64,000 nt of DNA from Liquidambar formosana (GCA_039720395.1 CM077829.1:24693955-24757954); one strand, 5' to 3'. Shown: positions 21,959 to 35,378, counted from the stretch's first letter. The notes: generated by a model not told the origin, from the letters alone. Numbers and translations are program-made.

Positions 21959-22663
21959 CTCATATGCTCCTATATGCTCTAAACATCCTAACATGCACAA
22001 AACTATCAAAAACATGCTAAATATGAATTATCATAATGAAAATATCATATGATAATCCAAAACATGAAAAGAAAACCATAACTAAAGCCTTAGATAAGTA
22101 TTTTATGTAAGTATGTGAATTAATCATTCTTACGGTGAGCTTTCTTAAGTAAAACTATATGGAGACAATTTTACGTAGAAATCACTCCATATGAATGATT
22201 TTTTCACATATCCTATGTAAAATATATGTCTAAGAATGCAAATAAACTCATGGCGCATTTAAACACATTCTAAAAAGCACCTATGCACAACCTCACCCTC
22301 TAAGAATGATAATTATCCTCGAAAAGAATAATCATCCATACACCTATGAAAATAAGGCTTACACAGCAAGTGTCCTATACAAAAGATGCTTAAAATCATG
22401 CATATAATTGAACCATGAAGAGAAAATAGCCTAAACACATCAACTAATTTTCTGTGCAAAACGTACCTCTATCCTTAAGGGAAAAACTATCCTAACAGCA
22501 AACAATTCACAATCTTAATCCACTAGCATGCTTTTACATCATATTTGAATCATATACACTCTAAAATATAGTGTATATATGATTCCTAATTCAATACTAA
22601 GCCATAACTATGCAGAGAATGGAGTAGAAGAAGTAGGAATCATAAAAAGAGAATAAGGATACT

Positions 22664-25169
22664 TATCACACCCCATTTTTGCACCACCTTACTAGGGCTC
22701 ATCATTTCATGTAGGTTTTTGTTTTTTTTTTTTTAGTCTAGTTACATGCATTAGTTTTCTAGAGTCACAAGGACATTGGCGATGAATTTTGGTTCAATTC
22801 GGAGTTGATCTTGAGGGATAATAAGGACTTTTGTGACTTGAGGGGCATTATCGTCTTTTAAGTCTCAAACTTTTCATTTGACCTTGATCTCAAAATTGTC
22901 AATTGGAGTTCATATGGATGCATACGAGGTATTTTTAGGTTCAATTTGATGAATCAATGGCTCAGGATTAAAATGGCTCAATGTAGTTCAAGTCAGTTAA
23001 TTGACCCCTTTCGTGTTAGCTCAAATTAACTCACAATTACCAACCAAATATTTTCAAATCAACTTTAATTAGTCATCATTTTATCCCTAAAAGTGTTTTA
23101 GAAAGTTTAATTTTGGTTTGGAAAACATTTGGTTCAATCCTATGTGCATACCTATGCTTTGCAAAGGTAGTGCATAGTGGTTAACCGCCTTTATCAAACC
23201 TAACCATGCCCCCATAGTCAGTGGTTTTCACCTTAAAATGTTCAAAAATGTATTCCTTGTCGAAACACGGTCGTTTTGGCTTCCGTTTCATCAAAATTGG
23301 AGTTGATTTGACCCCTGAAACACTCCTAGAAGCAAAAGAGGTAAAAAAAGGGCAAAAAACTGAAGCGGGCTCGGGTGACCACCCAAGCCCGGGAGGCTAG
23401 CCATCCAGCCCCTGGTGGCTAGCCCCCAAAGCTTGGTGGTCACTTGAGACCACTTCCCTATTTTTATGCTAAAACGGGATTTTTTTTTCCAATTTTGACA
23501 TACTAGGACTCTTTTGGACGACTTTTCTTCTAGTTTTTGGTAACTTTTGAGTTTCTTAAACACCAAGGGAGTCTCTAATAACCCTTGGATTAATTTTTAA
23601 GGTTTTAATCCTAGCCATTGATTTATCCTAATGAAACTCTATAAATACCCCCTTATGCTTCAGCACTAGGGGAGGCAATTGGAGGCTACTTTATGTATTA
23701 AACTTAAGTTCTTAAGAGAGAATTAGAGAGAGAGTTCTAAAGGGGAGTTGGAGTGCCTACTGTGGCCTTGAAGAAGCTTGATTCAAGTCATCCACAAGAG
23801 CAAGAGAGAGTCCCTACAGTAGCAAAGGAGGCTTTCCCAAGGTATGTTCTAAACTCTTAAGGCTGAAATTAGGGTTCTCTCTTAGGTTAGCTTTATTGCA
23901 TGCAACTGTTATGATTTCTACCATGGATTGATGTTTCTATTAGTTAATATATATGATAATAATGATATCCATGATGAGTTTTGCATGTTTTAGAGTTAGT
24001 TCATAGGTTTTAATGCATAGTTGTGATTCTAGGGTTTCTATTGTCCTTATTTCATGTAAGTTGCATATAGCATGCTAGGCTAGGATTTTCAAGTTGTTTC
24101 TTTTCATGGTTGTTATGTATGTCTTGCATATAGAATAATCATGATAATTATTGCATTCATGTTAGTGGATTTTAGGGTTTTTTTGCATGTCTTAGTGTTA
24201 GGATTGCATTAAGGTTTAGTTTTATTCACTGTTTATGTTATTTGCATGATTAGTTGATGAATTTAGTCTTTAATACTATTCTGTCCACATTTCTTTTTTC
24301 TTCTTTTTGTCTTGTTTTGAGCACGTGTAAGGGTGCAAACAGATGTGATAATTGACTCATTGCAAATAGGGCTATTATTGCTTAAACTTGCTATTTGCTT
24401 GGAGTAATTGCCTAAGGTAAGTAGGGTGTGGAAGTGCCCCAATTCACTTCTTTCTTCCTTAACTTTTCCCTTCTCCCTTTTTAGGGTTACTTCTTAATAT
24501 GAATCCATGGTGAATTACTAGAGGTTTCCTTGTTAAAATAAAGTTGCCTTTTTCTCAAATTTTCTATTTTGTGGAAGTTATTTCTATTTTAAACTTGGTT
24601 TAAATACCAGATTTTCTATCTTTCAAATAAAGAAACCTAGGGTTTTTACCATAGGTTTATATTAGGATTTAACCCTAATTCTCTTCGAACTACGTGGACT
24701 TTGATCCATGTATTTCGCTACATGGTACGTAGGCGCTTTGAGGTTCAAGTCCGCCCTAGGATCTAAGTATCCTAGTTTTGTTTTGTTTTCTTTGTTTTTG
24801 TTTATTCATTATGGATGGAATATATAATATGCATGCAATTCTTGTGATGATATACTTGCTAATTTTTGTATGGTAAAGATCTTAATTTAGCCCAAATAAA
24901 CTAAGAGACCAAAAAGGTGACATGGATGCCTATAAGCTTTGCCTAGAACCTTCCCATGTCACAACTTAGCCTCCAAATCCCGATTTCTTTGGTTTCCAAA
25001 AGACTGTTTTTGCCTTTCCTTTTTAAATATGGAGTCATTCAAATTGTTTTATTAAAATAAAGTGTTTTTAGGGTTTTCTTGTTTCCTTTAAAAAATAAGG
25101 TGGTGACTCCTTTCTCTTTTTCAATCTATTTTCTTTTCAATCCTTGTGGGCTACTTTTTGGGGTTCACA
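22664..25169 (+). mobile_element. Plus-strand solo LTR in the element 2 3' LTR
   Basis: 2506 bp flanked by perfect duplications ATACT at 22659-22663 and 25170-25174. It begins TATCACACCCC, where the family consensus has TGTCACACCCC, and ends GGGGTTCACA. It is of the same family as the element 1 LTR but in the opposite orientation and of a different subfamily. Its TATA box TATAAATA is at 23640-23647, with a GC-rich inverted repeat upstream at 23375-23443 (arms GTGACCACC and GGTGGTCAC). The structured leader block is at 24696-24752. Confidence 0.95.
23375..23443 (+). promoter_or_regulatory. GC-rich inverted repeat in solo LTR U3
   Basis: Perfect 9-bp outer arms GTGACCACC (23375-23383) and GGTGGTCAC (23435-23443), with ggctagcc and ggctagcc inside. 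It is located about 200 bp upstream of the LTR TATA box. The same module, with diverged interior, occurs at 32371-32440 and before the antisense ORF at 10078-10129. Confidence 0.6.
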
Positions 25170-26255
25170 ATACTTACAACAAAGCAAAGGTCTTTGCTGC
25201 ATTCTTCCTTCTCGTTGAACTTGATTGCCTTCTAGTTCCTCTTCAAAATTGTAGTAGAAAGCCTCCTCCAAGTGATATGGGTGTGTGAAAATTCGTTCTC
25301 CCTAGCTCTCTTATGAATATCAAGTGTCAAAAGTCCCCTATGCTGATGAAGAAGCCTCTATTTATAGCCAACCAACCATGTGAACCTATGGTTGAGATTA
25401 ATTCACCATAAAACCATTTTAGGGTTGGAATTAAATCCCATAGATATTAAACAACTCAAAACTACATCCTAATAGGTTTAGAAGACCTTTGGAAGGCAAA
25501 AATTCAGAGTGGAAGAGTCTTATTCCGTAAAAAACTCAAAATTGGACAAATAAAGCGGAGTGCCTTGGGTGACCGGATGGGGTGAACTGGTTGGACCGGT
25601 TGGGGTGAACGGGTCACCGGAGAGCAAAATCAGGTTTCCCCAATTTTGACCTGGTTCGGCCTCCTAACTTCAAACGGACACAAATTCTTCATTTTAACTC
25701 CAATTTGAGTGATTCAAAAGCCAAAATTTCAAGGATTCAATGTTGAATAAGTCTAGATATTCTTGAACAAAAAATCCTTGACCATAGTCAAGTGGCTGGA
25801 TTTTCATGAGGCGATTAACCGAAAGGGGGTTAATTAGCCATAGGATAATATGGTGAACCAATCCAAAACCTATCAATAAATTAAATTGGATATTAAATTA
25901 GACTCATTTCATTATTCTAAGATCAATGGAACACTCCATAACGAATTTGGAGGTCAATTGGAAAATATACGAAGTAAAAGACGAAATTGCCCTTCAAGTC
26001 GCAAATGTTCTAATTAACTATCCAAACCTATCTAGAATTGAACCAAATTTGACACACATATCCAAAATGATCCTAGAAACTAAATGCAAATGATGGAGTT
26101 TAACAAAGAGACAAAAATATGCATGCAATGATGATCTATTCTCCTAAGGCTTAAAAGGGCAAAAGTGTCATTTTAAGGCTTAGGGACTCCTAAATGCTTC
26201 TAAACCCAAACAAATGCTATTATGAACTCATGGGAGTGAAAATGGGGTGTCTACA

Positions 26256-27460
26256 AATGCCCTTCATTGGTAGAGTTTGCTTCGCAAATGACACCAATGT
26301 TTAGACAAGACAGCCCATTTTCACAGGAAAAGGGGAAAGGACCAAGGATTGAACCTTACCAGCGACTACTGGGGAAATTCATAACCACTATAATGGATGC
26401 TCACCTGCTGGGTGAGAACACAAAATAAGGGTTGTGTGTGACCACAGGAGTCATTTAAACACATGGTACTTTTATACGCTCACCTCACTAGATGAGAGAC
26501 CTTGTATGCTTCCATAATGTACGCTCACCTCACTGGATGAGAGACCTCGCACAAAATAGGGGGCGTGTGTGACCACAAAGGTCATTTAAACACACTATAC
26601 TTTCATACGCTCACCTCACTGGATGAGAAACCTCGTATGCTTCCATAATGTACGCTTACCTCACTAGATGAGAGACCTCGCACAAAATAGGGGGCGTGTG
26701 TGACCATAAGGGTCATTTAAACACACTATACTCATCAAACCAAATCATAAAGCTTCAGTTTAACGACTTTGTTAAATTTAAGCAAAGGCAACCATTTCAC
26801 TATGCTATAATTTCCTTAAAAAATTAAATAGCAATTCAAAACAAACCATGTATGTAACCCAAAGGGTCATTTAAACATACTATCACAACCAATTCTATCC
26901 AAGCATTCATAAGTTTTATTTTAAAAATTTTGTTAAAATTAAGCAAAACAAATATTCCAATTGTGCTATGACTCCCTCAAGAAATTAATAGCAATGCAAA
27001 ACAATTCATGTATGTGACTCAAAGAGTCATTTAAACATACTATCACAACCAATTCCAACCAAGCAATCATAGGCTTTATTTTAATAATCTTTGTTAAAAT
27101 TAAGCAACGCAAATATTCCAATTGTGCTATAATTTCCTCAAGAAATTAATAGCAACGTCAATTCATCATAAAGAATCAAGAAATAACAATTTCATGATCC
27201 TTTCAAAGCACCACAAGCATTCAACAACTCATCATCCAATCAGTAAAACTTTAATTTTAACCCTAGAGTTAAAAATAAGCAAGAACACCCAATCAAATTC
27301 AACTGTGCTATAATTTCCTTAAGAAATAAATAGCAATGGCAATTTAATCACAAAAAATCAACGAATATAAAATTCCATGGTTCCAAAAAAATATCATAAG
27401 CATTATCCTTCCATCATCCAAAGATACACTCCTTTAATAAGGCAATTATTAAAGTAAGCT
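26256..27460. repeat. Tandem repeats with hairpins in the 3' region of element 2
   Basis: Two overlapping repeat families. At 26400-26740 units contain gctcacctcactggatgaga and then gtgtgtgaccacaaaggtca. At 26740-27460 units contain ttgtgctataatttcctcaa. A hairpin recurs with coordinated changes: GTGTGT/ACACAC arms with GACC/GGTC at 26565-26595, and GTATGT/ACATAC arms with GACTC/GAGTC at 27010-27040. This is the position of the hairpin array of element 1, but the sequences are unrelated. The purine-rich tract next to the 3' LTR is read on the minus strand at 26256-26272. Confidence 0.85.
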
Positions 27461-27639
27461 TGCAAATAACACATGAGTCAACTAATAATTCAATTAGTGA
27501 CCAATCACTCAACATTTCATGCATTTCAAATTATTCATATCAGGTTGTAGGCTTTTTAAGATGAATTTCATAAAAAAAGCAAGCAAAAAGGAGCCCGATT
27601 AAGTGAAATTGTGCGAAAATTGCACAAAATGAGAATAGG

Positions 27640-27737
27640 CTTGGGGGACCGGTTGGACCGGTTGGTGAACCGGTTGGACCGGTTGGGGCCAACGGGTCAC
27701 CTGAGAGTGCTCAAAATTCTAGGTTTTGGCTATAAAG
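27640..27737 (+). promoter_or_regulatory. Promoter region of the element 2 antisense gene
   Basis: Repeated accggttgg motifs form an imperfect inverted repeat at 27645-27702, ending in gggtcacc. They are followed by a TATA box TATAAAG at 27731-27737. The ATG of the antisense gene is at 27983. The same accggtt-rich module is in the LTRs of this element at 25565-25620 and 40606-40660. Confidence 0.6.
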
Positions 27738-27982
27738 CCTCACCCTTCTACTCATTTGTTCATCCTTCTAGCTTGGTTTTTGAGAGCTTTTCTCTCTAGA
27801 AACCCAAAAACCAACATCCCCAACATTCAAAATACCAAAACTTTGGCATTAAACTTTAATCATTGTGATGAATTAACACCAACAACATCACTTTCAAGGA
27901 ATTAAAACAATCTTTGATTCATCAAATCAACCTTCCCAACTTACTTTTTCAAATCAAACCCATTTTTTCAAGAACACCCAAC

Positions 27983-30900
27983 ATGAGTAATTCTTCAACA
28001 AACAAGTATTCAAATGCCAAGTACCCACATTATTTCCTCAAGAAGACATACAAAGCTCCTCAATATGAAGATCAACTAGATAGTTTGCTCTTGGAACCCA
28101 ACCATCATCTTTCCTACATCCATTCCATGAATGAGGTAAGATAATTCCCAAACTCTTTTAAGTTCATCCTTATTCTTTCATTTCATTGTTTCTTTTCAAA
28201 TATTTGCTATTCTTATGAATGCAATGCATTGAGTTCTTGCTATTTTGACAAGTTTTGGGAGTTTTCCATATACAAAGACCTTATTTTCCAACATAGGCAT
28301 AACTATGCCCACCAAGTGTTTGATAAAATTCCCAAGAGAATAAAATCTTTCTTTTTGCTTTCAAATAGTCAAGATAATCAAAAGTGAACTCAAGAGTATT
28401 CCCTAAAATGCTAACCCATGAATTTTGAAGTACTTTTCTTTACAAAAAAAAACCTTGTAGGCATAACCATGCCTACCAAGTGTTTGATAAAATTCCCAAG
28501 GGAATAAATCATTTTTTTTGCTTTCAAATGCCAAAAGTTCTTGAACAAACTATCAAAAGTATTCTCCAAGAGGTTTACCCATGAGTTTTAAAACACTTTT
28601 CTTTATAAAAACTATGTAGGCATAACTATGCCCACCAAGTGTTTGATAAAATTCTCGAGAGAATAAAATCATTTTTTTTTTAAATGCTCAAGGTACTCAA
28701 ACAAAATATCAAGGGTATTCTCTAAGAGGTTTACCCATGAGTTTTAAAACACTTTTTTTTTCAAAAATCATGTAGACATAACCATGCCCACCAAGCGTTT
28801 GGTAAAACTCCCAAAGGAATAAAAACCATTATTTTGCTTTCAAATGCTTTGGAAAATCAAAGGAAAACTCAAGGGCATTCCCTATGATTTTTGGAAATGC
28901 TTTTCTTTATAAAAAATTTATGGTCATGGCAATGCCTATCAAATGTTTGATAAAATTCTCAAGAGAATAAGATCATTCTTTTTTCTTTCAAATGCTTTAG
29001 TTAATCAAAGGAAAACTCATGGGTATTCCCTCGAATGTTAACCTTTGAATTTTGAAATACTTTTCTTTGCAAAGAACTTTCTTTTCACATGTGTAAACTT
29101 TTGAAAAACTTGAAAAACCATGAATTTAAGCATTCTTGAGTTATTCACTAAGCATAGCAAATATTTAAAATAACAATTTCCATGATTTTCTTCTTCCTTT
29201 GTAGCCAAATTTTGAGGATAGAACAAGGCACGATCTTGGAGGAGTCATTGAATGGTGGCGCAAGATGGCCACATGGCAACCCGAAACCCAAAAGATTATA
29301 ATCAATGCGGGTTTTGGGGATTTCTTGAACGCTTTGTGGGTGGAGTAAAGGGACAGACAAGCACTGCTGGTCCTTATTGAGTTATGGTGGGACGTAACTA
29401 ACACTTTTTATTTTAGCTTTGGGGAAATGACTCTAACCCCAACAGATTTCACCGTCATTACAGGACTTCGCCTGGGTGGGCGAAGGTTATCATATTATGA
29501 GAATGCTTATAGGGATCCCCACTCTCTTGGAACAACTTGGGATTATGATACCAGTTCAAAAGGGCGGGGTGCACAGAACTTGGTTGAAAAATAATTTCTG
29601 TGAACAAAGAGAGGAGGACGATGCGAATCCCCCATGTCTTGCCCGAGCTTTCATGCTATACATGTTGTCTAGCATACTCTTTGCTAGTTCGGGCGATATT
29701 GCTCCTCTAGGGTACCTTGCTTGCATGGAAGATGTCTGGGAGATTGGTGAATACAACTAGGGTAGTGCTGCACTTGTTGTGCTATATAGGTCCATGAGTG
29801 ACAGATCATGTAGAGTAAGCACAAACCACTGTGGGATGTCATTTAACTGGGAGGTAAACCAACCTACAAGCTTCCTTTTAAAAATATTTGCAATGAATAC
29901 ACATCATCATTTTCTTTTGCAATTCATTTTTTTGAAAACAGATTTGGTACTATGAATATTTGGGGGTTGAACATCCTGCTCTCATCGACAATGATCCCTC
30001 ATGGCCTATTATGTCCAATTATCACATCAATAATAGGTGCGATTCTATGGACAATAAACATGACTATGCCCATGCTAGGGCATTCTTGGCTTGTATTACC
30101 GCTGACAAGGTAATCTCTAAAACTTTTATCCTTTGAATTCCATCTTTTTTCAATTCTTTTACTTAACACCAATTCATGAATCAGGTGGATTAGGACCCAT
30201 GGGCACAATGGAAATATGAGCTTGAAGAGCAATGCCACAGCTGTGTTGATATGTCTGAAAAGTGGATCCTTCTAGAAGGTCCTATGGGTCGCTATTGGTA
30301 CCTTAGGGAAAGAGTTTAGCGCCAAGTGAAAGGCACCATTAATGTAGCTGTGGTTCCTATGGCACCACCTGGAGGCATGAGACATGCCAACTTGTAAGGG
30401 CGCGAGTTGATCAAAACTATAAGAGGTAGGGAGGCAAGTGACTTCATAGTCCCGAATGGGGACTACGAGAGCTTATGTAGGAGATATCTGATGCCTCCTA
30501 GGGTCGTAGGAGTTCCACCTGTAGGGGTAAGTACATACCTAACCCTGTACATGCTTTACAAGTGTTTCCTAGCTGACTATGAGCAATTCTTTTCAAGGAT
30601 GGCGAGCTCGTGGTCACCATTCCACAGTGGGTTCAACCTTGGGCGTGTCAGGGGTATATGTGGATAGTGATGACGAAGGCGCCGATAGGGATACACTTCC
30701 CCCTTTACCTCGGCCTAAGTGGTCCATTGATTTGTGCCAAGGAGGTGACATTGTGTCTATGAACATAGCACCTCCCGTGATGGATGAGATTCCATAGATA
30801 GATCCTCGATATGAGATTGTAAGTTTCAAGATTGACTTGATTCTCTTAATCCCCAAATATTCATTAGACACTTATTACTCAATTTCTCTTCACAGACACC

Positions 30901-31216
30901 CGCTGGGTATACACAAAAATGGATGAATCTCAATGCTAGCTTAAGAAGGGACATAATAAGGATGAGCCTAAGCCTATCAAGGCAAGAGGCGTATAGAGCA
31001 GGCGAACACTCACACCCAGTAAGAATAGCTCAAATAAAAAACTTTTGAAAATCTTTAGTTTTTTCCTCAAAAGGTAGTACTCAAATCATTTATTTTCTTG
31101 GAAACTTGCAGATTGATTCCTTCCCTTAGTACAACCCGGCTGCAGCTCCACCACCTCCTCCACCAACAGAAGAAGCGAGGCCAAGCAAGAGAAGGAAACC
31201 ACCAAGGAAGCGTTAA
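27983..31216 (+). pseudogene. Decayed antisense plant-mobile-domain gene of element 2
   Basis: This is a spliced gene relic opposite to gag. Exon 1 at 27983-28135 opens with an ATG and ends at a GTAAG donor. Exon 2 from 29205 encodes GGVIEWWRKMATWQPETQKI and then FGEMTLTPTDFTVITGLRLG, the signature of the plant mobile domain. Exon 3 near 29941-30110 encodes WYYEYLGVEHPAL and ends at a GT donor. The last exon ends with a proline stretch and a basic tail at 31140-31216. Several in-frame stops (for example near 29347 and 30190) and frame changes break it. The intron at 28136-29204 is filled with 160-bp tandem repeats. In element 1 the corresponding ORF is intact and intronless. Confidence 0.8.
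28250..29090. repeat. 160-bp tandem repeats in an intron of the element 2 antisense gene
   Basis: About five units of roughly 160 bp, anchored by accaagtgtttgataaaatt at 28310, 28472, 28632, 28788 and 28936. Each has a small inverted repeat such as ggcataactatgcc, with varied stems. No coding role is visible. Confidence 0.85.
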
Positions 31217-31655
31217 AGAAACTTATTTTAAGTTTTAGAGACTTAGTTTAAGTATCTAGAAGCTCTTAACTCGTGAAAGCCTTGTATTAATCCTATATGG
31301 GCATTTATATCAACTTTCAAGTTCTTTCCTTCAAAACCAAGTTCATGCATTTCCCATCTTTAAATTATGGTATCTATCCCATGTTGGTTGAATTTTATGA
31401 TCCTTAGTACAAGTTGGTCCCTATTTGAGGGCATGATCAAACTTCCACAACAAGTGGGAATCAAAAGGGGCCAAAACAAGAAAGTGGGCTTTAACTATTT
31501 CTCAAGTGCTTTTATAGCTAAGTCAAAGAGCAATTCTAGTAAGAAAATATGAAACCACAAGTGAAGCATTACCACCGTTTTCAAGGCAATCCTATGCAAA
31601 TCTAATGCTATCATAAAGCCATTCTTTTCAAAACATTTCTTCTTTAAGAACACTT

Positions 31656-34220
31656 TGTCACACCCCATTTTTGCACCACCTTACCAGGGCTCATCATTTC
31701 ATACATGTTTTTGTTTTGTTTTTTACTCTAGTCACTTGCATTAGTTTTCTAGAGTCACAAGGACAATGGATATGAATTTTGGTTCAATTCGGAGTTAATC
31801 TTGAGGGATAATAAGAGCTTTTGTGACTTGAGGGGTATAATCGTCTTTTAAGTCACAAACTTTTCATTTGACCTTAGAATGATCTCCAAATTGTCAATTG
31901 AAGTTCATATGGATGCATACGAGGTATTTCTAGGTTCAATTTGATGAATCAATGGCTCGAGATTAAAGTGGCTCAATGTAGTTCAAGTTGGTTAATTGAC
32001 CATTTTTTGGGCTAGCTCAAATTGACTAACAATTACCAACCAAATCTTTTCAAATTGACATTCATTAGTCATTATTTTATCCTTAAAAGTGTTTTAGAAA
32101 GTTTAATTTTGATATGGAAAGCATTTGGTTTGATCCTATGTGCATACCTATGCTTTACAAAGGTAGAGCATAGCGGTTAACCGCCTTTGTCAAACCTAAC
32201 CATGCCCCCATGGTTAGTGTTTTTCACCCTAAAATGTTCAAAAATGTATTCCTCATCGAAACACGATCGTTTTGGCTTTTGTTTCATCAAAATCGGACCT
32301 AATTTGACCCTTAAAACACTCCTAGAAGGAAAAGGAGTCAAAATAGGCAAAAAATCCGAAGTGGGCTTGGGTGACCACCCAACCCCGACCAGCTAGCCGC
32401 CTGGGCCTAGGTGGCTAGCCGCCCAGGCCTTGGTGGTCACCTGAGGCCACTTTCCTATTTTCTTGCTATTTCCTTGCTGAAGCGGATTTTCCTCAATTTT
32501 GACGTATTTGGGCTCTTTTGGACGTGTTTCCTTCTAGTTTTTGGTAACTTTTGAGTCACTTAAGCACCAAGAGAGTCTCTAATAACCCTTAGATTAAATC
32601 TTAGGGTTTTAATCCCAGCCATTGATTTATCCTAATTGAACTCTATAAATACCCCCTATGCTCCAGCACAAGGGGAGGCAATTGGAGGCCACTTTACGCA
32701 TTAAACTTGAGTGTTTGAGAGAGAATAAGAGAGAGAAAGCTAAAGGAGAGTTGGAGTTCCTGCTGTAGCCTTGAAGAAGCTTGATTCAAGTCATCCATAA
32801 GAGCAAGAGAGAGCCTCTACAGCAGCAAGGAAGGCTTTCCCAAGGTATGTTCTAAACTTTTAAGGCTGAAATTAGGGTTTTCTCTTAAGTTTGCTTTATT
32901 GCATGCAACTGTTATGATTTCTACCATGGATTGAGGTTTCTATTAGTTAATATATGTGATAATAATGATATCCATGAGGAGTTTTGCATGTTTTAGAGTT
33001 AGTTCATAGGTTTTAATGCATAGTTGTGATTCTAGGGTTTCTATTGTCCTTATTTCATGTAAGTTGCATATAGCATGCTAGGTTAGGATTTTCAAGTTGT
33101 TTCTTTTCATGGTTGTTATATATGTCTTACATACGGAATAATCATGATAATTATTGCATTCATGTTAGTGGATTTCTAGGTTTTTATACATGTTAGTTAG
33201 GTCATTGTATGAAGGGTTGTATTAGGACTTATGTTTATTCACTATTTATGTTATTGGCATGATTAGTGTTTGAATTTAGGCCTAAATACTGTTCTATCCA
33301 CATTGTTATTTTCTTCTTTTTGCATGGTTTTGAGCATATGTAAGGGTGCAAACAAGTGCAATAATTGCCTTATTGCAAATAGGGCTATTATTGCTTAAGC
33401 TTGCTATTTGCTTGGAGTAATTGCCTAAGGTAAGTAGGGTGTGGAAGTGCGCCAATTCACTTCTTTTTTCCTTAACTTTTCCATTCTCCCTTTTTAGGGT
33501 TACTTCTTAATATGAATTCATGGTGAATTACTAGAGGTTTCCTTGTTAAAATAAAGTTGCCTTTTTCTCAAAGTTTCCATCTTGTGGAAGTTACTTCTAT
33601 TTCAAACTTGGTTTAAATACCAGATTTTCTATCTTTCAAATAAGGAAACCTAAGGTTTTTACCATAGGTTTATATTAGGATTTAACCCTAATTATATTCG
33701 AACTACGTGGACTTTGATCCATGTATTTCGTTGCATGGTACGTAGGCGCTCTTTTTGAGGCTCAAGTTCGTTCTAGGATCCAAGTATCCTAGGTCATTAT
33801 CTTTTATTTTCTTTTTTCTGTTTTATTTTTATTTGTTTGATTATGCATGGATGGATGGAATATATGGTATGCATACTGTCTTGTGATGATATATGTTGAT
33901 TTTGTGTGTTGAAAAGACTTTAATTTAGCCCAAATAAACTAAGAGACCGAAAGGGTGACATGGGTGCCTATAGGCTTTGCCTAGAACCTTCCCATGTCAT
34001 AACTTAGCCTCTGAATCCCTAGTTTCTTTGGTTTCCAAAAAGACCGTTTTTGCCTTTCCTTTTTAAACATGGAGTCATTCAATTGTTTTCTTTAAAACAA
34101 AATGGTTGTTAGGGTTTTCCTTGTTTCCTTTAAAAAATAAGGTAGCGACTCCCTTTTCTTTTTCAAACCCTATTACCTATTTTCTTTCCAATCCTCGTGG
34201 GCCAATTTATGAGGTTCACA
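31656..34220 (+). mobile_element. Plus-strand solo LTR in the element 2 internal region
   Basis: 2565 bp, TGTCACACCCC to GGTTCACA, flanked by perfect duplications CACTT at 31651-31655 and 34221-34225. It is close to the solo LTR at 22664-25169. TATA box TATAAATA is at 32644-32651, GC-rich inverted repeat at 32371-32440, structured leader block near 33710-33770. A conversion to solo form implies LTR-LTR recombination of a formerly full insertion. Confidence 0.95.
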
Positions 34221-34225
34221 CACTT

Positions 34226-35375
34226 TTATTTTTAAAATCAATAATGGGGATATGCCTTCTTAGAAAATGATGCATTTTAAGAAAAATCAAACTTATAGTT
34301 CTTTTCTCAAAGTGTGAGGATAGAGTGAATTCCTTTCTCTTCTTTCCCTTTTCTTTCTTTTCAAGAACCCTAACTTTTACCTAGGCTACCTTTTTAGGTT
34401 TTCAACCTAGCGGGTTACCCTAACTTTTGCCTAGGCCACCCTTTTGGGTTTTCGTCCTAGCGGGCTTCACTTTCTTTTTCTTTCTTTTTTTTCTTTTCTT
34501 TCTCCCCATATTTCTTGAATCTTGCAACTATTCCAATGACGAAGTCTCATGCCCCTTCTATTCATTTGAATAAATCTACCCCCAAGTTTACAGAGTGTCA
34601 TGCCTGTTCTTCTTCATCAAATTCAACTTATTCTTCAGCCAATTAAGACAAACAAATCATTCCATAGGTTATGGAGTCTCATGCCCGTTTCATCTTAGAA
34701 CTTGCAAACTACCTCAATCATAGCGAATTCAACCCAATGAATCTCACAGCCCATTTCTTCACTAGACAAATCAGATGATTCCATATTAACTACTGCTGCC
34801 TCTTTTCCATCATTAAATCCATGATAAGAGCCTAAGTTAAGAATGGAACCAAACACAATGGACCATAGGAATAAATCATGCCTAACAATAATTCTCAAAG
34901 ACGCGGTTAATGACCATTGAAGTCACAAAGTAAAGGGAAAACAAGAACAAACAAAGGAAAATAGGGAGAATAGAACAAAACAAAAACAAGAACAAATTGG
35001 GAAGATAAAGAGAAAGAATAATCATATTAACTCTTTTAGTGGCATGTAGTATTTTAAGTTCATTAGTTTAATAAACAAAACTGCTTCTTCTTAACTTAGT
35101 CATAAAGAATTGCTTTCAATGATTAGTTATGTGCAAAACTTCTTTCTTTCTTTTTTTCTTTTTTTTTTTTTGTGGTTAGACCGCACCCAAGGTGACTTTA
35201 TGGGCTACCTACGTATCTCCATTTAATCTCATGATAGCATAAAACAGTGTGAACAAGCAATATTTTCTTTTAGTGGAGAATCAGGTCTTCATAGTTCAAA
35301 ACATTAATCATTCATTTTCAATGCCCTAACTTTTGCCTAGGTCGCCTTTGTAGGTTTTTGACCTAGCGGGCTTAA
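34226..35375. other. Element 2 internal region without intact genes
   Basis: AT-rich relic sequence. At 34370-34470 and again at 35320-35375 there are copies of the block ccctaacttttgcctaggcc with cctagcgggctt, which in element 1 lies just after the pol stop (11830-11880). Its repetition suggests local duplication. The block at 35175-35225 matches 11686-11735. No ORF has recognisable homology. Confidence 0.6.
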
Positions 35376-35378
35376 GCT

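Larger units (their letters stand above)
1065..26255 (-). repeat. 3' LTR of element 2, in three pieces
   Basis: The LTR pieces are 1065-2618, 21964-22658 and 25175-26255. Each matches the uninterrupted LTR at 38156-41297 in order. The gaps are filled by element 1 (2619-21958) and a solo LTR (22664-25169), each with its target duplication. The pieces add up to about 3335 bp against 3142 bp for the other LTR. Nearly all the excess comes from a larger copy number of a 51-bp minisatellite. A minus-strand TATA box lies near 25366-25373. Confidence 0.92.

Noticed and set aside
29476..29760. A 94-codon plus ORF as a separate gene
   Set aside because: It lies within exon 2 of the decayed mobile-domain gene, in a shifted frame.
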